Both the position numbers and the translations under genes were made by a program. Under the pieces are notes generated by a model. That model had not been told where the DNA came from and did no database searches. It worked only from the letters and a program-made list of their open reading frames with translations. Positions 14,550 through 22,866 of a stretch of 64,000 bases of DNA are shown here, piece by piece (the stretch's first letter is position 1; each line of letters starts with the position of its first letter). The stretch comes from a virus: positions 1-64,000 of the IMG/VR virus record IMGVR_UViG_3300023184_000105. One strand, written 5' to 3'.

Positions 14550-16817
14550 TTATTTTTTTCTAATGCCTGCTAATCTTTGTAATAGTTTTGAGCCTGCGTC
14601 ATGTGCCCTATCTGTTGCTGCTTGAATTGGATCCACCTTCCAATCTAATGGGGGTGGATTACCTTTTGGATTTTCCTTGCTTGGTTTGCTGTCCATACCA
14701 TGTGTTCTAAAATCTTGCTTAGAGCCTTCGTCTTGTGGTTCATCACGTTTAACACCAGCAGCATCTAAATATGCTGCGCGGTCAGCATAACTGTCACGAT
14801 GAACATTTTTATTATGTGGTTCAAGTTCTTTTTGTTTTTGTGGATCTGTTACATGTTTTGATGGATGCCAGTCGTCTTTTTCTTCCATTTCTGGTTGTCC
14901 AATGCCTTCTACTTTTTGTTTGATTCTGCCTAGGATTTCTTTTAAACCATCGACACTTAAACCATCACCCTGATCTACAGGAGTACTCTTTACATGTCCA
15001 TGTTTTTGGTGCCATTCTTGTGTTAGTTTATTAATAAATGCCTCTGCCATTTCATATGCTTGTTCGCCTGCTTTTTCACCAAACTTTTCAGTAACTTGCT
15101 TTTTGCAATCCAATGCAATGTTCTCTGGAGCACGGAATGGTCCAACACTTTCGTTAGATTGATTGTAAAAACTCTTAACAATCTTGGCAACTTCTTGAAC
15201 CATTTTGTTACCTTTTCCTTCTGCTACCGGAACTTCAGGTGCAGGAGGTGCTGCTGGCGCTGCGCCTGCCTCAGGTGCCGGGGGTGCTGCCTCGGATGGA
15301 GGCTCTTCACCAGTACCACTCATGCCCAATGCTACTAGTAATTCTGGATAACTTTCTTGAGCCCATAATTTCATAATTTCAAGGCCGTCGCCGGATGGAT
15401 CTAGTTGAGTTGCTGCTTCAAGTTTTTCTTCAAGATCACCATCGTCTAGTCCTAACTCACTAAAAAATTGTATCGCTGTTTGGCCGTCTGGACCTAGTTC
15501 TAGTTTTTGTCCCGATGCTTGTAAATCACTTAACGCTTGTTTTAATTCTAGTATTTGATCGCCTGTAAGTTTGCCCTGTTCTACTGATTCTGCCCATTCT
15601 TCAAATGCATCAATACTTTCTGCTGCTGATTTTTCTTTTGGAATTGCTTGTCTTGCTAAATGTCTTGCTCTAGAGTGACCGCCGTGTTCTGCACCATCGG
15701 ATCCTGTAGTATTTGTAGGTTCATCTTTATCTTTTTCACGGGCAGCGGCTTCCTCGTCTGATTCCCAAGGTGCTGCCGCTTCTCCAACATATTCTTCAAG
15801 ATCAACAGCATTAGTCTCACTCATAATACTATGTAGTAATGGGAAGTAACCGGTTAGTTCTTCCTGGAAATTTATTTCTGTAAATTTACTTTTATAATCT
15901 TCTAATGTTACTGCATCTAGCACCATTTCTTCTGGTGCACCACCACCTTGGCTTGCCATTTCAAAATCTTCTCTCCATGCTTCGTAGTGGTGTCGTTTTC
16001 CTAATGCTGCTACCTTTGCTTTAAGTTCGTTCATGTGGCCTATGGCTCGTTCCGCAATCCCATGTGCATCGGCGTGCAAGGCACTACGTTGTATGTGTCG
16101 TTGGAATTCGCCTAACTTTGCAATATTCTCACTCATTTTAATAATTGCTTTGCCTGCTGGATCATGTGGAACACCACCATGATCTACGTGTTGTGCCATT
16201 GCAAACGCACCTGCTGTATGTATAAATGGATACTTGAAACGTTCGCCATCGTGGTTTTGTATAAAGATTGCCTTGATGTTTTTGCTTTGGCTACGTGCGC
16301 CTGGATATGTTTCTTCTACTGCTTTTGCGTGACGTACAATAACTTCTGTTTTGCCTTGTACAGCACGGCTGGTTTTGCTGGAACTCTTGTGGTTCCAACG
16401 TGATTCGTTCATAGTATTCATATCTGGTTCTTCCTTAGGGCCTTGAGTTGCGGCCAAATGTTGAAAATCGTTCTTATCTAAATTATTCTTAGCAATGTCT
16501 CTTGTGTCAAATCTCAGCAATCTACGCATAGAAAATAGTCTCATTTCTTTAAGGAAATTAAACCACATTTGGGTAGCACGATCGTCTTGATTTTCTGTAA
16601 TACCTTGGCTGTAATAGATTTTTAAACTGCCAAGATCGTTTAAACTAATGCTAACACGACCAAGATTAACACCTTCATTAACAAAGTCAAAATCAAAGAA
16701 ACGTGCTTCTGCTGGGTCAATAGTAACTGCACCTGTTTCGTCTCCCATTTCTAAATTGGTAAAACGACTGCGTACTTTGTCAAAAAGGTCTTGGGCGATA
16801 ATTTGTATAGGTTTCAT
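14550..16817 (-). CDS. Large probable virion-associated protein of unknown role
   Basis: 755 residues. The N-terminal domain (about 1-130; DPAEARFFDFDFVNEGVNLG, KIYYSQGITENQ, MRRLLRFDTRDIAKNNLDKN) looks like a compact conserved domain. Residues 160-330 are His-rich and helical. The middle is acidic. Residues about 490-520 are a Pro/Ala linker (PPAPEAGAAPAAPPAPEVP), and the C-terminus is charged. No enzyme motif is seen. It lies directly downstream of terminase gp17 with a late box 5 nt ahead of the ATG and no Shine-Dalgarno. Structural or DNA-packaging association is inferred from position only. Confidence 0.7.
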   Translation of the reverse strand: MKPIQIIAQDLFDKVRSRFTNLEMGDETGAVTIDPAEARFFDFDFVNEGVNLGRVSISLNDLGSLKIYYSQGITENQDDRATQMWFNFLKEMRLFSMRRLLRFDTRDIAKNNLDKNDFQHLAATQGPKEEPDMNTMNESRWNHKSSSKTSRAVQGKTEVIVRHAKAVEETYPGARSQSKNIKAIFIQNHDGERFKYPFIHTAGAFAMAQHVDHGGVPHDPAGKAIIKMSENIAKLGEFQRHIQRSALHADAHGIAERAIGHMNELKAKVAALGKRHHYEAWREDFEMASQGGGAPEEMVLDAVTLEDYKSKFTEINFQEELTGYFPLLHSIMSETNAVDLEEYVGEAAAPWESDEEAAAREKDKDEPTNTTGSDGAEHGGHSRARHLARQAIPKEKSAAESIDAFEEWAESVEQGKLTGDQILELKQALSDLQASGQKLELGPDGQTAIQFFSELGLDDGDLEEKLEAATQLDPSGDGLEIMKLWAQESYPELLVALGMSGTGEEPPSEAAPPAPEAGAAPAAPPAPEVPVAEGKGNKMVQEVAKIVKSFYNQSNESVGPFRAPENIALDCKKQVTEKFGEKAGEQAYEMAEAFINKLTQEWHQKHGHVKSTPVDQGDGLSVDGLKEILGRIKQKVEGIGQPEMEEKDDWHPSKHVTDPQKQKELEPHNKNVHRDSYADRAAYLDAAGVKRDEPQDEGSKQDFRTHGMDSKPSKENPKGNPPPLDWKVDPIQAATDRAHDAGSKLLQRLAGIRKK

Positions 16818-16822
16818 ATTGT

Positions 16823-16829
16823 TATTTAT
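16823..16829 (-). promoter_or_regulatory. Late promoter box ATAAATA, 5 nt from ATG
   Basis: ATAAATA-ACAAT-ATG on the minus strand, adjacent to the gp17 stop codon. The T4 late spacing would put the mRNA start on the A of the ATG at 16817. Confidence 0.65.
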
Positions 16830-18416
16830 TTAATGCTGACTAATATATATGGGCATGGGCATGAGAAATTCATCATCTCTTTCTTCACGCATACGGTCAT
16901 ATATAGCAGGATCCCATTCTTGTAGCACTAAAATCATACGTATTGCCAATAACATACTGCTAACAAGGTCATCATGATGTCCTACTTTGGCTTCAAAACT
17001 CATGCCTTTAGCAATGTAAGTTTTTAATTCACTGATAAATGCTTTAGAATGTATGCGTAATCTATCACTTTCTAATAGGTATTTTAACTTGGCACAAGCA
17101 TTAATTTTACTAGAATGTGTGGTGTTAAATCCCTTACGGAATCTGCGTACATGTCCTTTCTTAATAGGCTCACTGAGGAATAATCCCGGGACGCTTTCTT
17201 CGCCTATTTCTTCAAGTGCTACCAGTGCTGCTTCACCTACACTATTATTTTCTATGCTGTAATAGATACTAGATTGCACACCTTTTGCTGCACATTCATC
17301 ATTGATATAGTTACAAATATCTCTAAGAATTCTGACTTGTGATTGTACAATTGTTAAATTATGCTGCCACTCACCTACTTGTTCAAAACTAGGTATTTCA
17401 ACTATCTGAATTGCAGCAGGGTCACCGCCCGTACCTAGACTAGGATCTAATGCTATCATATAGGTACTCATTGGATTTATTTTTTTATACCAACGACATT
17501 GACCCATACGCATACTAGGTTCATCTCCCACCATCTCAGCCATTTTCATACTGCTGACCAGTGTTTCGTCATAGACTAAGAATTCACAATCGTGTTCTCG
17601 TTTAAATCGTTCTTCGCCAATACGACTACGTTCAGTTGCTGCCCATTCTTCGTCACGGTCTGGATGCTCATGCCAAAATGCTCTAAATGGAAAGAATCCG
17701 TTACGTCCTACCCGTTGTTCTTCACCAAACTCGTCAAACTTATAGTTGGCTTCTTTCCATATCTGTGCAAATTGATCTTCGTCTGAGTTAGGTGTTGATG
17801 TAATAATTGCCTTACCACCAGTTGCTAGTGTGGGTGATATTGAAGTCCAGAATTCACTAGCCACGTTAGGCGGAACGAATGCAAACTCATCAGCGTATAG
17901 TAATGATAATGACATACCACGACCTGTTGTTTCAGTAGTTGTCTGTGCAACAATACGTGATCCATTTTCAAATTCAATACTTTGTTTATTATAACTTGTA
18001 GCACCTGCACGAATCATATCAGGACATAATTCATATGCATATCTAATACGATTCATAATTTCTTGAGCACCTGTATATTTGTGTGCTGCAATTAGGATAG
18101 TAGAGTCAGGCACAAACATAGCAAACCAGAGTAGATATCCTGCTGCTGTAGTAGTTTTACCGGTTTGGCGTGGAAGTAGATTTACGTTAAATCTATTTTG
18201 ATGATAACTATCAATTAATCTTTTTTGATATTCAAAAGGTTCGTATAGTAACTTACCTTTAGTAGGATGTTGAATATAGAAAAAATGCTCTAAGAAGTAG
18301 TGTGGTCCGTCGATTGGATCTTGACAAGAGGCAAGGTCTAATAAATCTTGCTCTGTAAATTTTTGTGTTGCGTGGGCTCTTTTTACCAGTTGCCCATCTA
18401 AGTTTTTTGATCCCAT
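16830..18416 (-). CDS. 17: Terminase large subunit gp17
   Basis: 528 residues (T4 gp17 610; this form lacks part of the N-terminus). ATPase motifs: Walker A LPRQTGKTT at 81-89, Walker B LLYADE at 172-177, and coupling motif ITSTPN at 205-210. The C-terminal RNase H-like nuclease is shown by IALDPSLGTGGDPAAIQIVE at 321-340 (D324) and an acidic HHDDLVSSML near residue 488. It packages DNA through the gp20 portal and cuts concatemers. A GTAAATA late box ends 5 nt before the ATG and no Shine-Dalgarno is seen. Confidence 0.95.
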   Translation of the reverse strand: MGSKNLDGQLVKRAHATQKFTEQDLLDLASCQDPIDGPHYFLEHFFYIQHPTKGKLLYEPFEYQKRLIDSYHQNRFNVNLLPRQTGKTTTAAGYLLWFAMFVPDSTILIAAHKYTGAQEIMNRIRYAYELCPDMIRAGATSYNKQSIEFENGSRIVAQTTTETTGRGMSLSLLYADEFAFVPPNVASEFWTSISPTLATGGKAIITSTPNSDEDQFAQIWKEANYKFDEFGEEQRVGRNGFFPFRAFWHEHPDRDEEWAATERSRIGEERFKREHDCEFLVYDETLVSSMKMAEMVGDEPSMRMGQCRWYKKINPMSTYMIALDPSLGTGGDPAAIQIVEIPSFEQVGEWQHNLTIVQSQVRILRDICNYINDECAAKGVQSSIYYSIENNSVGEAALVALEEIGEESVPGLFLSEPIKKGHVRRFRKGFNTTHSSKINACAKLKYLLESDRLRIHSKAFISELKTYIAKGMSFEAKVGHHDDLVSSMLLAIRMILVLQEWDPAIYDRMREERDDEFLMPMPIYISQH

Positions 18417-18421
18417 ATGTT

Positions 18422-18428
18422 TATTTAC
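18422..18428 (-). promoter_or_regulatory. Late promoter box GTAAATA, 5 nt from gp17 ATG
   Basis: GTAAATA-AACAT-ATG on the minus strand. It directly follows the U tract of the terminator at 18435-18458, so termination and re-initiation are packed into about 40 nt. Confidence 0.65.
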
Positions 18429-18434
18429 TGAAAA

Positions 18435-18458
18435 AAATAGCCTCCGTAGAGGCTATTT
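18435..18458 (-). terminator. Intrinsic terminator after the 269-residue gene
   Basis: AAATAGCCTC-CGTA-GAGGCTATTT is a perfect 10-bp stem with a 4-nt loop. On the minus strand a run of seven T overlaps its 3' edge (complement of 18431-18437). Confidence 0.88.
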
Positions 18459-18476
18459 GGATTACATCCTAACGTC

Positions 18477-19286
18477 TTATTTTGCTGCGTTTTTCCACAT
18501 AGCAGCGGCAGCAATCTTCTTACCTTTTTCACCGCCACCAGCAGCCTTGGCTACTTTGTCAAAACTCTTACCTGGCTTACCAATGTCTCCACCTGATTTG
18601 GCTTTCTTAACCAAACTAGATTTTTCGCCTTTGCTCATACCAGCACTCGGTTTGCTTTCTGATACAAAATCTTTGTATGCAGCCATCAATTGTTGTTCCA
18701 TTGTGGCCTTAGGCATATTGCCATCCATTCTATCACCTTGACCAGGTTGATTTTCTTTATTAGCAAACTGGTTAGCACTGAACGGAGGAGGCTTACGTGG
18801 ATCACTAGGACTATTGTCATATTGACCTTCGTCTGTTTCTTCTTCATCTTTTTCTGCTTTGTGATCATCCATGTCATGATCGCCGTCATTATCAATGTCG
18901 CCGTGTGCTGCGCTAACATCATCACCGCCCTGGTCATCGCCGTCCATTGGATTTAATTTATCCATCATCGAACGCATTGCATCTCCACCGGTCATTTCTG
19001 GTTCGGCAGTTAATGCTATTGCTGGTTCAGCACCCATTGGCTCTTCAGCACCTGGTGCTTTTCTTCCTGCTAGTTGCATAATAGTTGCCAGCATGTCGCT
19101 TAGTTCGTCACCACTACCTGCTGTCATATTAATGCTTGCTGGCATTGGAGGACGCTCGGGCATACCGCCCATCATGCCCATCTCGGGCATAATACCACAT
19201 TCTTCTACTTGTTGATTTTCTTTAACAATAGTAGGATTTTTGCTATCCAATTCGGCTAAACGCTTCATTACATCGATCATTTGCAT
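18477..19286 (-). CDS. Acidic Met/Gly/Pro-rich protein with EF-hand-like loop, probably virion-linked
   Basis: 269 residues of low complexity. The N-terminus is Met/Gly/Pro-rich (MPEMGMMGGMPERPPMPASI). Near residues 129-140 lies HGDIDNDGDHDMDD, with the D-x-D-x-D-G spacing of a calcium-binding EF-hand or dockerin loop. The C-terminal 60 residues are basic (KSSLVKKAKSGGDIGKPGKS, GKKIAAAAMWKNAAK), the opposite charge of the middle. It ends at a terminator and lies 2 nt downstream of the 196-residue gene. Function unknown; a DNA- or scaffold-binding internal head protein is one possibility. Confidence 0.65.
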   Translation of the reverse strand: MQMIDVMKRLAELDSKNPTIVKENQQVEECGIMPEMGMMGGMPERPPMPASINMTAGSGDELSDMLATIMQLAGRKAPGAEEPMGAEPAIALTAEPEMTGGDAMRSMMDKLNPMDGDDQGGDDVSAAHGDIDNDGDHDMDDHKAEKDEEETDEGQYDNSPSDPRKPPPFSANQFANKENQPGQGDRMDGNMPKATMEQQLMAAYKDFVSESKPSAGMSKGEKSSLVKKAKSGGDIGKPGKSFDKVAKAAGGGEKGKKIAAAAMWKNAAK

Positions 19287-19288
19287 AA

Positions 19289-19879
19289 TTATTTCCTTAG
19301 GTCTTGAGCCTGAAATTTTAATAGGCTCTGTTGCGTGTCATCGGTGTCAGTATTGAATTTAGCTGCACCTTCAGTGGGAATTTCTTCTCCACGGGCTTTG
19401 CGTTGAAGTTTAAGAATATCATTTAATTCTTTAACAAAACCGCTATTGTACTTATCGCCGTAGAAGTCTTCAAATTGAGGACTACCTGCTTCTTTATAAT
19501 CTGGATCATTTAATAATGCTCCTTCACGCTTAGGATCATTATGTTGATATTCTTCAGTATGTTCAAATGGGCTACGTACTACAAGATGACTCTTGTTTAC
19601 ACCCAATGATGAACTCAGGTATTCTGTTAGTTCTTGTTGTGTTGTAGGGTAATCTAACACCACTTCATAGATATTCACTTCACAGTTTTTAACTTGAGGA
19701 AAGTCTAATGGTAATGTTTGAATGGGAGTAGTACCGGTCTTTTTAAAGCCGCTAACTGCAAACTTACTCAACAATGATTTCATTGAAGATTCTTGCTCAG
19801 TTGTAAACTCCCCGGCAACTTTCACACGGAAGTCATACTTTTTAGTTGACTCGGATAGGTATTGAGTAAATGTTTTCAT
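19289..19879 (-). CDS. Putative internal head protein with T4-style capsid-targeting N-terminus
   Basis: 196 residues. The first residues, MKTFTQYLSES, resemble the T4 internal-protein targeting peptide MKTYQEFIAEA. They contain L8-S9-E10 before S11, which fits the (L/I)-x-E cleavage rule of the gp21 protease. The same LSES string occurs at the expected cleavage site of gp23 here. The rest is mixed alpha/beta (YDFRVKVAGEFTTEQE, CEVNIYEVVLDYPTTQQELT) with no enzyme motif. It lies between gp16 and the 269-residue gene, with a late box 5 nt from the ATG. The internal-protein role is inference. Confidence 0.6.
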   Translation of the reverse strand: MKTFTQYLSESTKKYDFRVKVAGEFTTEQESSMKSLLSKFAVSGFKKTGTTPIQTLPLDFPQVKNCEVNIYEVVLDYPTTQQELTEYLSSSLGVNKSHLVVRSPFEHTEEYQHNDPKREGALLNDPDYKEAGSPQFEDFYGDKYNSGFVKELNDILKLQRKARGEEIPTEGAAKFNTDTDDTQQSLLKFQAQDLRK

Positions 19880-19883
19880 AGTA

Positions 19884-20366
19884 TTATTTATTCATATTCT
19901 TAAGTTTTTCCAGGATACTATTACGGTCTGTAACAATATAGCCTTCGCCTTCTATGGTGTCACCGTTCTTATCACCATTCTTTTTATCAATTGCTAGTTT
20001 CTTAATCTGTAGATCAATCATCTTGAGTTTTTTGTCTATTTTATTAGACTTAGCGGTAATTGCCGCATTAAGCATATTAGCAGCAACTTCAAACATTTTA
20101 GCACCGTGACGTGCTTCTACGTTCATACCTAAGTCCATTAGATCATCATATGCTGCTTCTGCTTTTGCTGCAAGTGCATCAAACTCTGAATCACTAATAT
20201 CGCCAAGACCTTTTACTTGCGGTAATGCGGCTGCAATTTTGTCAAATTCTTCTAATTTATCTTGTAAATTAATAGCAGTTACCGGTTCAGCATCTACGCT
20301 AGTTGGAACTATTATAGGTTCTTCAGCGGAATCAATGTTAAGAAGATCTTCGAGTTTTTTAGTCAT
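19884..20366 (-). CDS. 16: Terminase small subunit gp16
   Basis: 160 residues (T4 gp16 164). The central coiled-coil core EARHGAKMFEVAANMLNAAI followed by KIDKKLKMIDLQIKKLAIDK matches the gp16 pattern in which a G-x-K-x-F-E-V helix is followed by a long K/Q-rich helix. gp16 forms rings that recognise concatemer DNA and stimulate the gp17 ATPase. The order gp4, gp16, two small genes, gp17 on one strand supports it. A degenerate late box (ATAAGTA) ends 5 nt before the ATG. Confidence 0.78.
   Translation of the reverse strand: MTKKLEDLLNIDSAEEPIIVPTSVDAEPVTAINLQDKLEEFDKIAAALPQVKGLGDISDSEFDALAAKAEAAYDDLMDLGMNVEARHGAKMFEVAANMLNAAITAKSNKIDKKLKMIDLQIKKLAIDKKNGDKNGDTIEGEGYIVTDRNSILEKLKNMNK
19885..19891 (-). 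promoter_or_regulatory. Late promoter box ATAAATA, 5 nt from ATG
   Basis: ATAAATA-ATACT-ATG on the minus strand, overlapping the TAA stop of the gp16 gene. Confidence 0.65.
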
Positions 20367-20371
20367 AACAT

Positions 20372-20378
20372 TACTTAT
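20372..20378 (-). promoter_or_regulatory. Late promoter-like box ATAAGTA, 5 nt from gp16 ATG
   Basis: ATAAGTA-ATGTT-ATG on the minus strand, overlapping the TAA stop of gene 4. One mismatch to the motif, but the spacing is the same as in the perfect sites. Confidence 0.45.
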
Positions 20379-20818
20379 TTCATTTTTTTAGTGTTGGAAA
20401 AAATATCGTGTTCGTTGATAACTCTAAACTTTAATCCCTGCTGTTGAGCCCATTTATTTGCTGCTGCCCATTTAGCCATATTCTTTACGTACTGTGCTTG
20501 ATTGTAAGGGTTTTTTCCTACTTTTTCTATCAGCATTTGATTAGCAGGTTTAATCTCTATAAGTTCAGCATGTTTTTTCATATTCTTATCAATGTAATGA
20601 ATTAAAAAATCAGGAACATACACTGTTGGCTTGCCTGTTAGTGGATCCCTGTAGGGTATTTTTACAGGTTCACTTGCCCAATTTTGTATACTAGGGTTGT
20701 TATCGCAAAACATACAAAAAGTTGTTTCCCAACTACTACGACAATAGGGAGGTTTAGTTCCAACATATTTTTCAGGATTTTTTACCTGATAGATACTTTG
20801 GGCAAATTTTAAACTCAT
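20375..20818 (-). CDS. 4: Head-completion protein gp4 (PD-(D/E)xK nuclease fold)
   Basis: 147 residues from an ATG at 20818 that overlaps the peptidase stop as ATGA; T4 gp4 is about 150. An in-frame ATG 21 nt further upstream is possible but lies inside the peptidase gene. KNPEKYVGTKPPYCRSSWET, then WASEPVKIPYRDPLTGKPTV, VPDFLI and LIEIKPANQ give the PD-(D/E)xK arrangement of gp4-type head-completion proteins. It seals or trims packaged heads before tail joining. It is immediately upstream of the terminase small subunit gene, as expected for a packaging block. Confidence 0.85.
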   Translation of the reverse strand: MSLKFAQSIYQVKNPEKYVGTKPPYCRSSWETTFCMFCDNNPSIQNWASEPVKIPYRDPLTGKPTVYVPDFLIHYIDKNMKKHAELIEIKPANQMLIEKVGKNPYNQAQYVKNMAKWAAANKWAQQQGLKFRVINEHDIFSNTKKMK

Positions 20819-22089
20819 AGTGTTTTTGTTCGCGGCCAAACTTGTCCAGAGACAGGTCTTTTATCAAATTTATGATTAGGGAATACACTTCCGGATGTTA
20901 GACGTAATCCGTTTTTCATATATTGAAAAACTTTGTTACCCACTGGGGGTCCTAATCCAGTAACCGCATCCCAATTTGTAGTACCAGCATATCCATCAGT
21001 TATTAGTGTGTTGTTGGTACCAACAATAATATCGTAAAATGAACCTTTGTGATTGTAAAATAATGCATTGTATTCAGCAGACGATCGTTGCTTTCCTGTT
21101 ATTGCTTGTATCCTTGCGATCATACCGGCCATAACTGGTGCTGATGCACTTGTTCCTGTCATGGAATACCAAGTGCTATCCATGCGTACTAAATAACCAT
21201 TCATAGGAGCAGATATATCAGGAACCCCTCTCATAGTTAATGCTGTTGGACTACCTGTCACATTATTAATAATTGGTGTATAATATAAACCAGATTGCCA
21301 ACTAGGTGCAGAAAAATGACCACTCACGCCACCACCTCCACCCCAGGTAGAATTATTATCTCTATTATCATCAGTTTCAGATGATCGTGTTAATTGATCA
21401 ACATTTAAAATAAGTTTTGTTCCACCTACTGAAATAACTTGAGGACTACCTCCAGGATATGCTACTCGTGCAACTGTTTCACTTCCAAATGTTGAACCAG
21501 AGTCACCGGATGATATACAGACTGCCATCTTAGCATTAGTTGCTGGTGTTAATAATAAAGATTCAAAATAATCTAAGTTGGCGCCGCTAAGAGTTGCTTC
21601 GCCCGACGGATATCCATAACTTATACTGATAATATGACAGCCATCAGATGTTGCTCGTTGAATGGTGCTTACAAAATTAGCCCCAAAATATATGGTAATA
21701 TTTGCGGCCGGCACCATTGTGGCAATACAATATATATCAAGTATATTTTCACCATTAGCATTATTAGGATCATCTGAAAATAATCCACTTTTGCCATCTA
21801 ATAAAACTGTGTTAATTGTAGGTGAAGTAGTGCCTACAGGAAGCAGTCCGTTTGACACCATGTCATTAATCATAAAATCAAGATCGCCTTGTAAAAAGCC
21901 GCCGCCTAAAGGAGCAATAATTCCAATTTTAACTCCGGCTCCGTCATGGTAAGGCAAATTATAAGCCGATGCAACCTGTGGCGGAGTGAGGTATCCGGAA
22001 CTTGGATATGCTAATGCTGTGATGTCGTCGGATAATTTTAATATTTCTAAATTAGCGGAAACGACAGGAGTATCATGTATTTCAGACAT
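20815..22089 (-). CDS. S53 family (sedolisin/kumamolisin) serine-carboxyl peptidase
   Basis: 424 residues with the complete sedolisin signature. E114-x3-D118 is in NGENILDIY, the oxyanion Asp is D196 in CISSGDSGS, and the nucleophile is S314 in MTGTSASAPVMAG. A calcium-site region is seen in YAGTTNWDAVTGLGPP (370s). The protein begins at the mature-enzyme start (LTPPQVASAYNLP) and has no room for the roughly 180-residue activation prodomain. No signal peptide is visible. The C-terminal 35 residues (LRLTSGSVF, then SGQVWPR) are an extension. It lies 1 nt after a collagen-like fibre gene and overlaps gp4, so it is made with virion proteins. Substrate unknown. Confidence 0.9.
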   Translation of the reverse strand: MSEIHDTPVVSANLEILKLSDDITALAYPSSGYLTPPQVASAYNLPYHDGAGVKIGIIAPLGGGFLQGDLDFMINDMVSNGLLPVGTTSPTINTVLLDGKSGLFSDDPNNANGENILDIYCIATMVPAANITIYFGANFVSTIQRATSDGCHIISISYGYPSGEATLSGANLDYFESLLLTPATNAKMAVCISSGDSGSTFGSETVARVAYPGGSPQVISVGGTKLILNVDQLTRSSETDDNRDNNSTWGGGGGVSGHFSAPSWQSGLYYTPIINNVTGSPTALTMRGVPDISAPMNGYLVRMDSTWYSMTGTSASAPVMAGMIARIQAITGKQRSSAEYNALFYNHKGSFYDIIVGTNNTLITDGYAGTTNWDAVTGLGPPVGNKVFQYMKNGLRLTSGSVFPNHKFDKRPVSGQVWPRTKTL

Positions 22090-22090
22090 G

Positions 22091-22861
22091 TTATGCTTCT
22101 AATTGTAAAAGTGTTAGCGTAACTGTTACAGCCTGTTGTCCTGCAGATAAATTAGTTACTGCGGCATATATTGTTGAAGTTGTAGTTGTATCATCATTAA
22201 ATCCAATTACCCCCGGGGTCATTAATACCGTTTGCGCCCCTGATGTGATTACTTCGGCTATGACACCTGAACCCGGAGTAGGATCGGTAGTTTGTGCTCT
22301 TGAACTATCGCTAGTTCTTGCTGCACTAGTTGTATATAATCTGACCCAGGCGTCGATGCTTGTAGATATTTTTAACAATGCATAAGATTTAAATCCTGTA
22401 AAATAAGTAGTTCCAGTAGTTCCGGGATAAAGAGATCCGGTCATAGCAACATGAGTTGTTCTTGAATACCCACCACCTGCGCTTGCACTGATGGTACCAT
22501 CGCCGGTGATTGACACACCACTACCAATTTTAACTCCGCCTAATACTGAGGCCGTTGCTGTGGTTAGTGTGTAAGTACCTCCAGTACTAGTGCCAGCACT
22601 ACCTGTATAACCTACAGTACCAGTTGATCCTGTATAACCTACAGTACCAGTTGATCCTGTATAACCTGTATAACCTTGGGTACCAGTTGACCCCGTATAA
22701 CCAACACTTGCACTGCCTGTATATCCAACTGCGCCATCTGATGTTAGTTTACTACGTAAATCCTGATACGAATATCTTCGTGTAGCACCGTTATTAATTA
22801 CAACAAATGTTGTAGTAGATATAATTGATGATGTAGTAGTTAATTGTGTAATATTTGGCAT
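22091..22861 (-). CDS. Short fibre protein with collagen-like GYTGS repeats
   Basis: 256 residues. Residues about 46-94 consist of GYTGS/GTQ/GTV triplets in G-x-y register, the pattern of phage collagen-like trimerising stalks. Residues 1-40 are Ser/Thr-rich and may dock to the virion. The C-terminal domain (TYFTGFKSYALLKISTSIDA, RLYTTSAARTSDSSR, AVTVTLTLLQLEA) is beta-rich and probably the tip. It lies 5 nt downstream of the 160-residue gene and 1 nt upstream of the S53 peptidase. That makes a fibre-plus-protease pair plausible, though this is inferred from adjacency only. Confidence 0.8.
   Translation of the reverse strand: MPNITQLTTTSSIISTTTFVVINNGATRRYSYQDLRSKLTSDGAVGYTGSASVGYTGSTGTQGYTGYTGSTGTVGYTGSTGTVGYTGSAGTSTGGTYTLTTATASVLGGVKIGSGVSITGDGTISASAGGGYSRTTHVAMTGSLYPGTTGTTYFTGFKSYALLKISTSIDAWVRLYTTSAARTSDSSRAQTTDPTPGSGVIAEVITSGAQTVLMTPGVIGFNDDTTTTSTIYAAVTNLSAGQQAVTVTLTLLQLEA
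22585..22725. repeat. Collagen-like coding repeat
   Basis: Near-identical units reading GTACCAGTTGATCCTG then TATAACCTACA on the plus strand recur with 27-nt spacing. They encode the GYTGSTGTV units of the fibre stalk and are likely to vary in number. Confidence 0.8.
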
Positions 22862-22866
22862 GTTAA

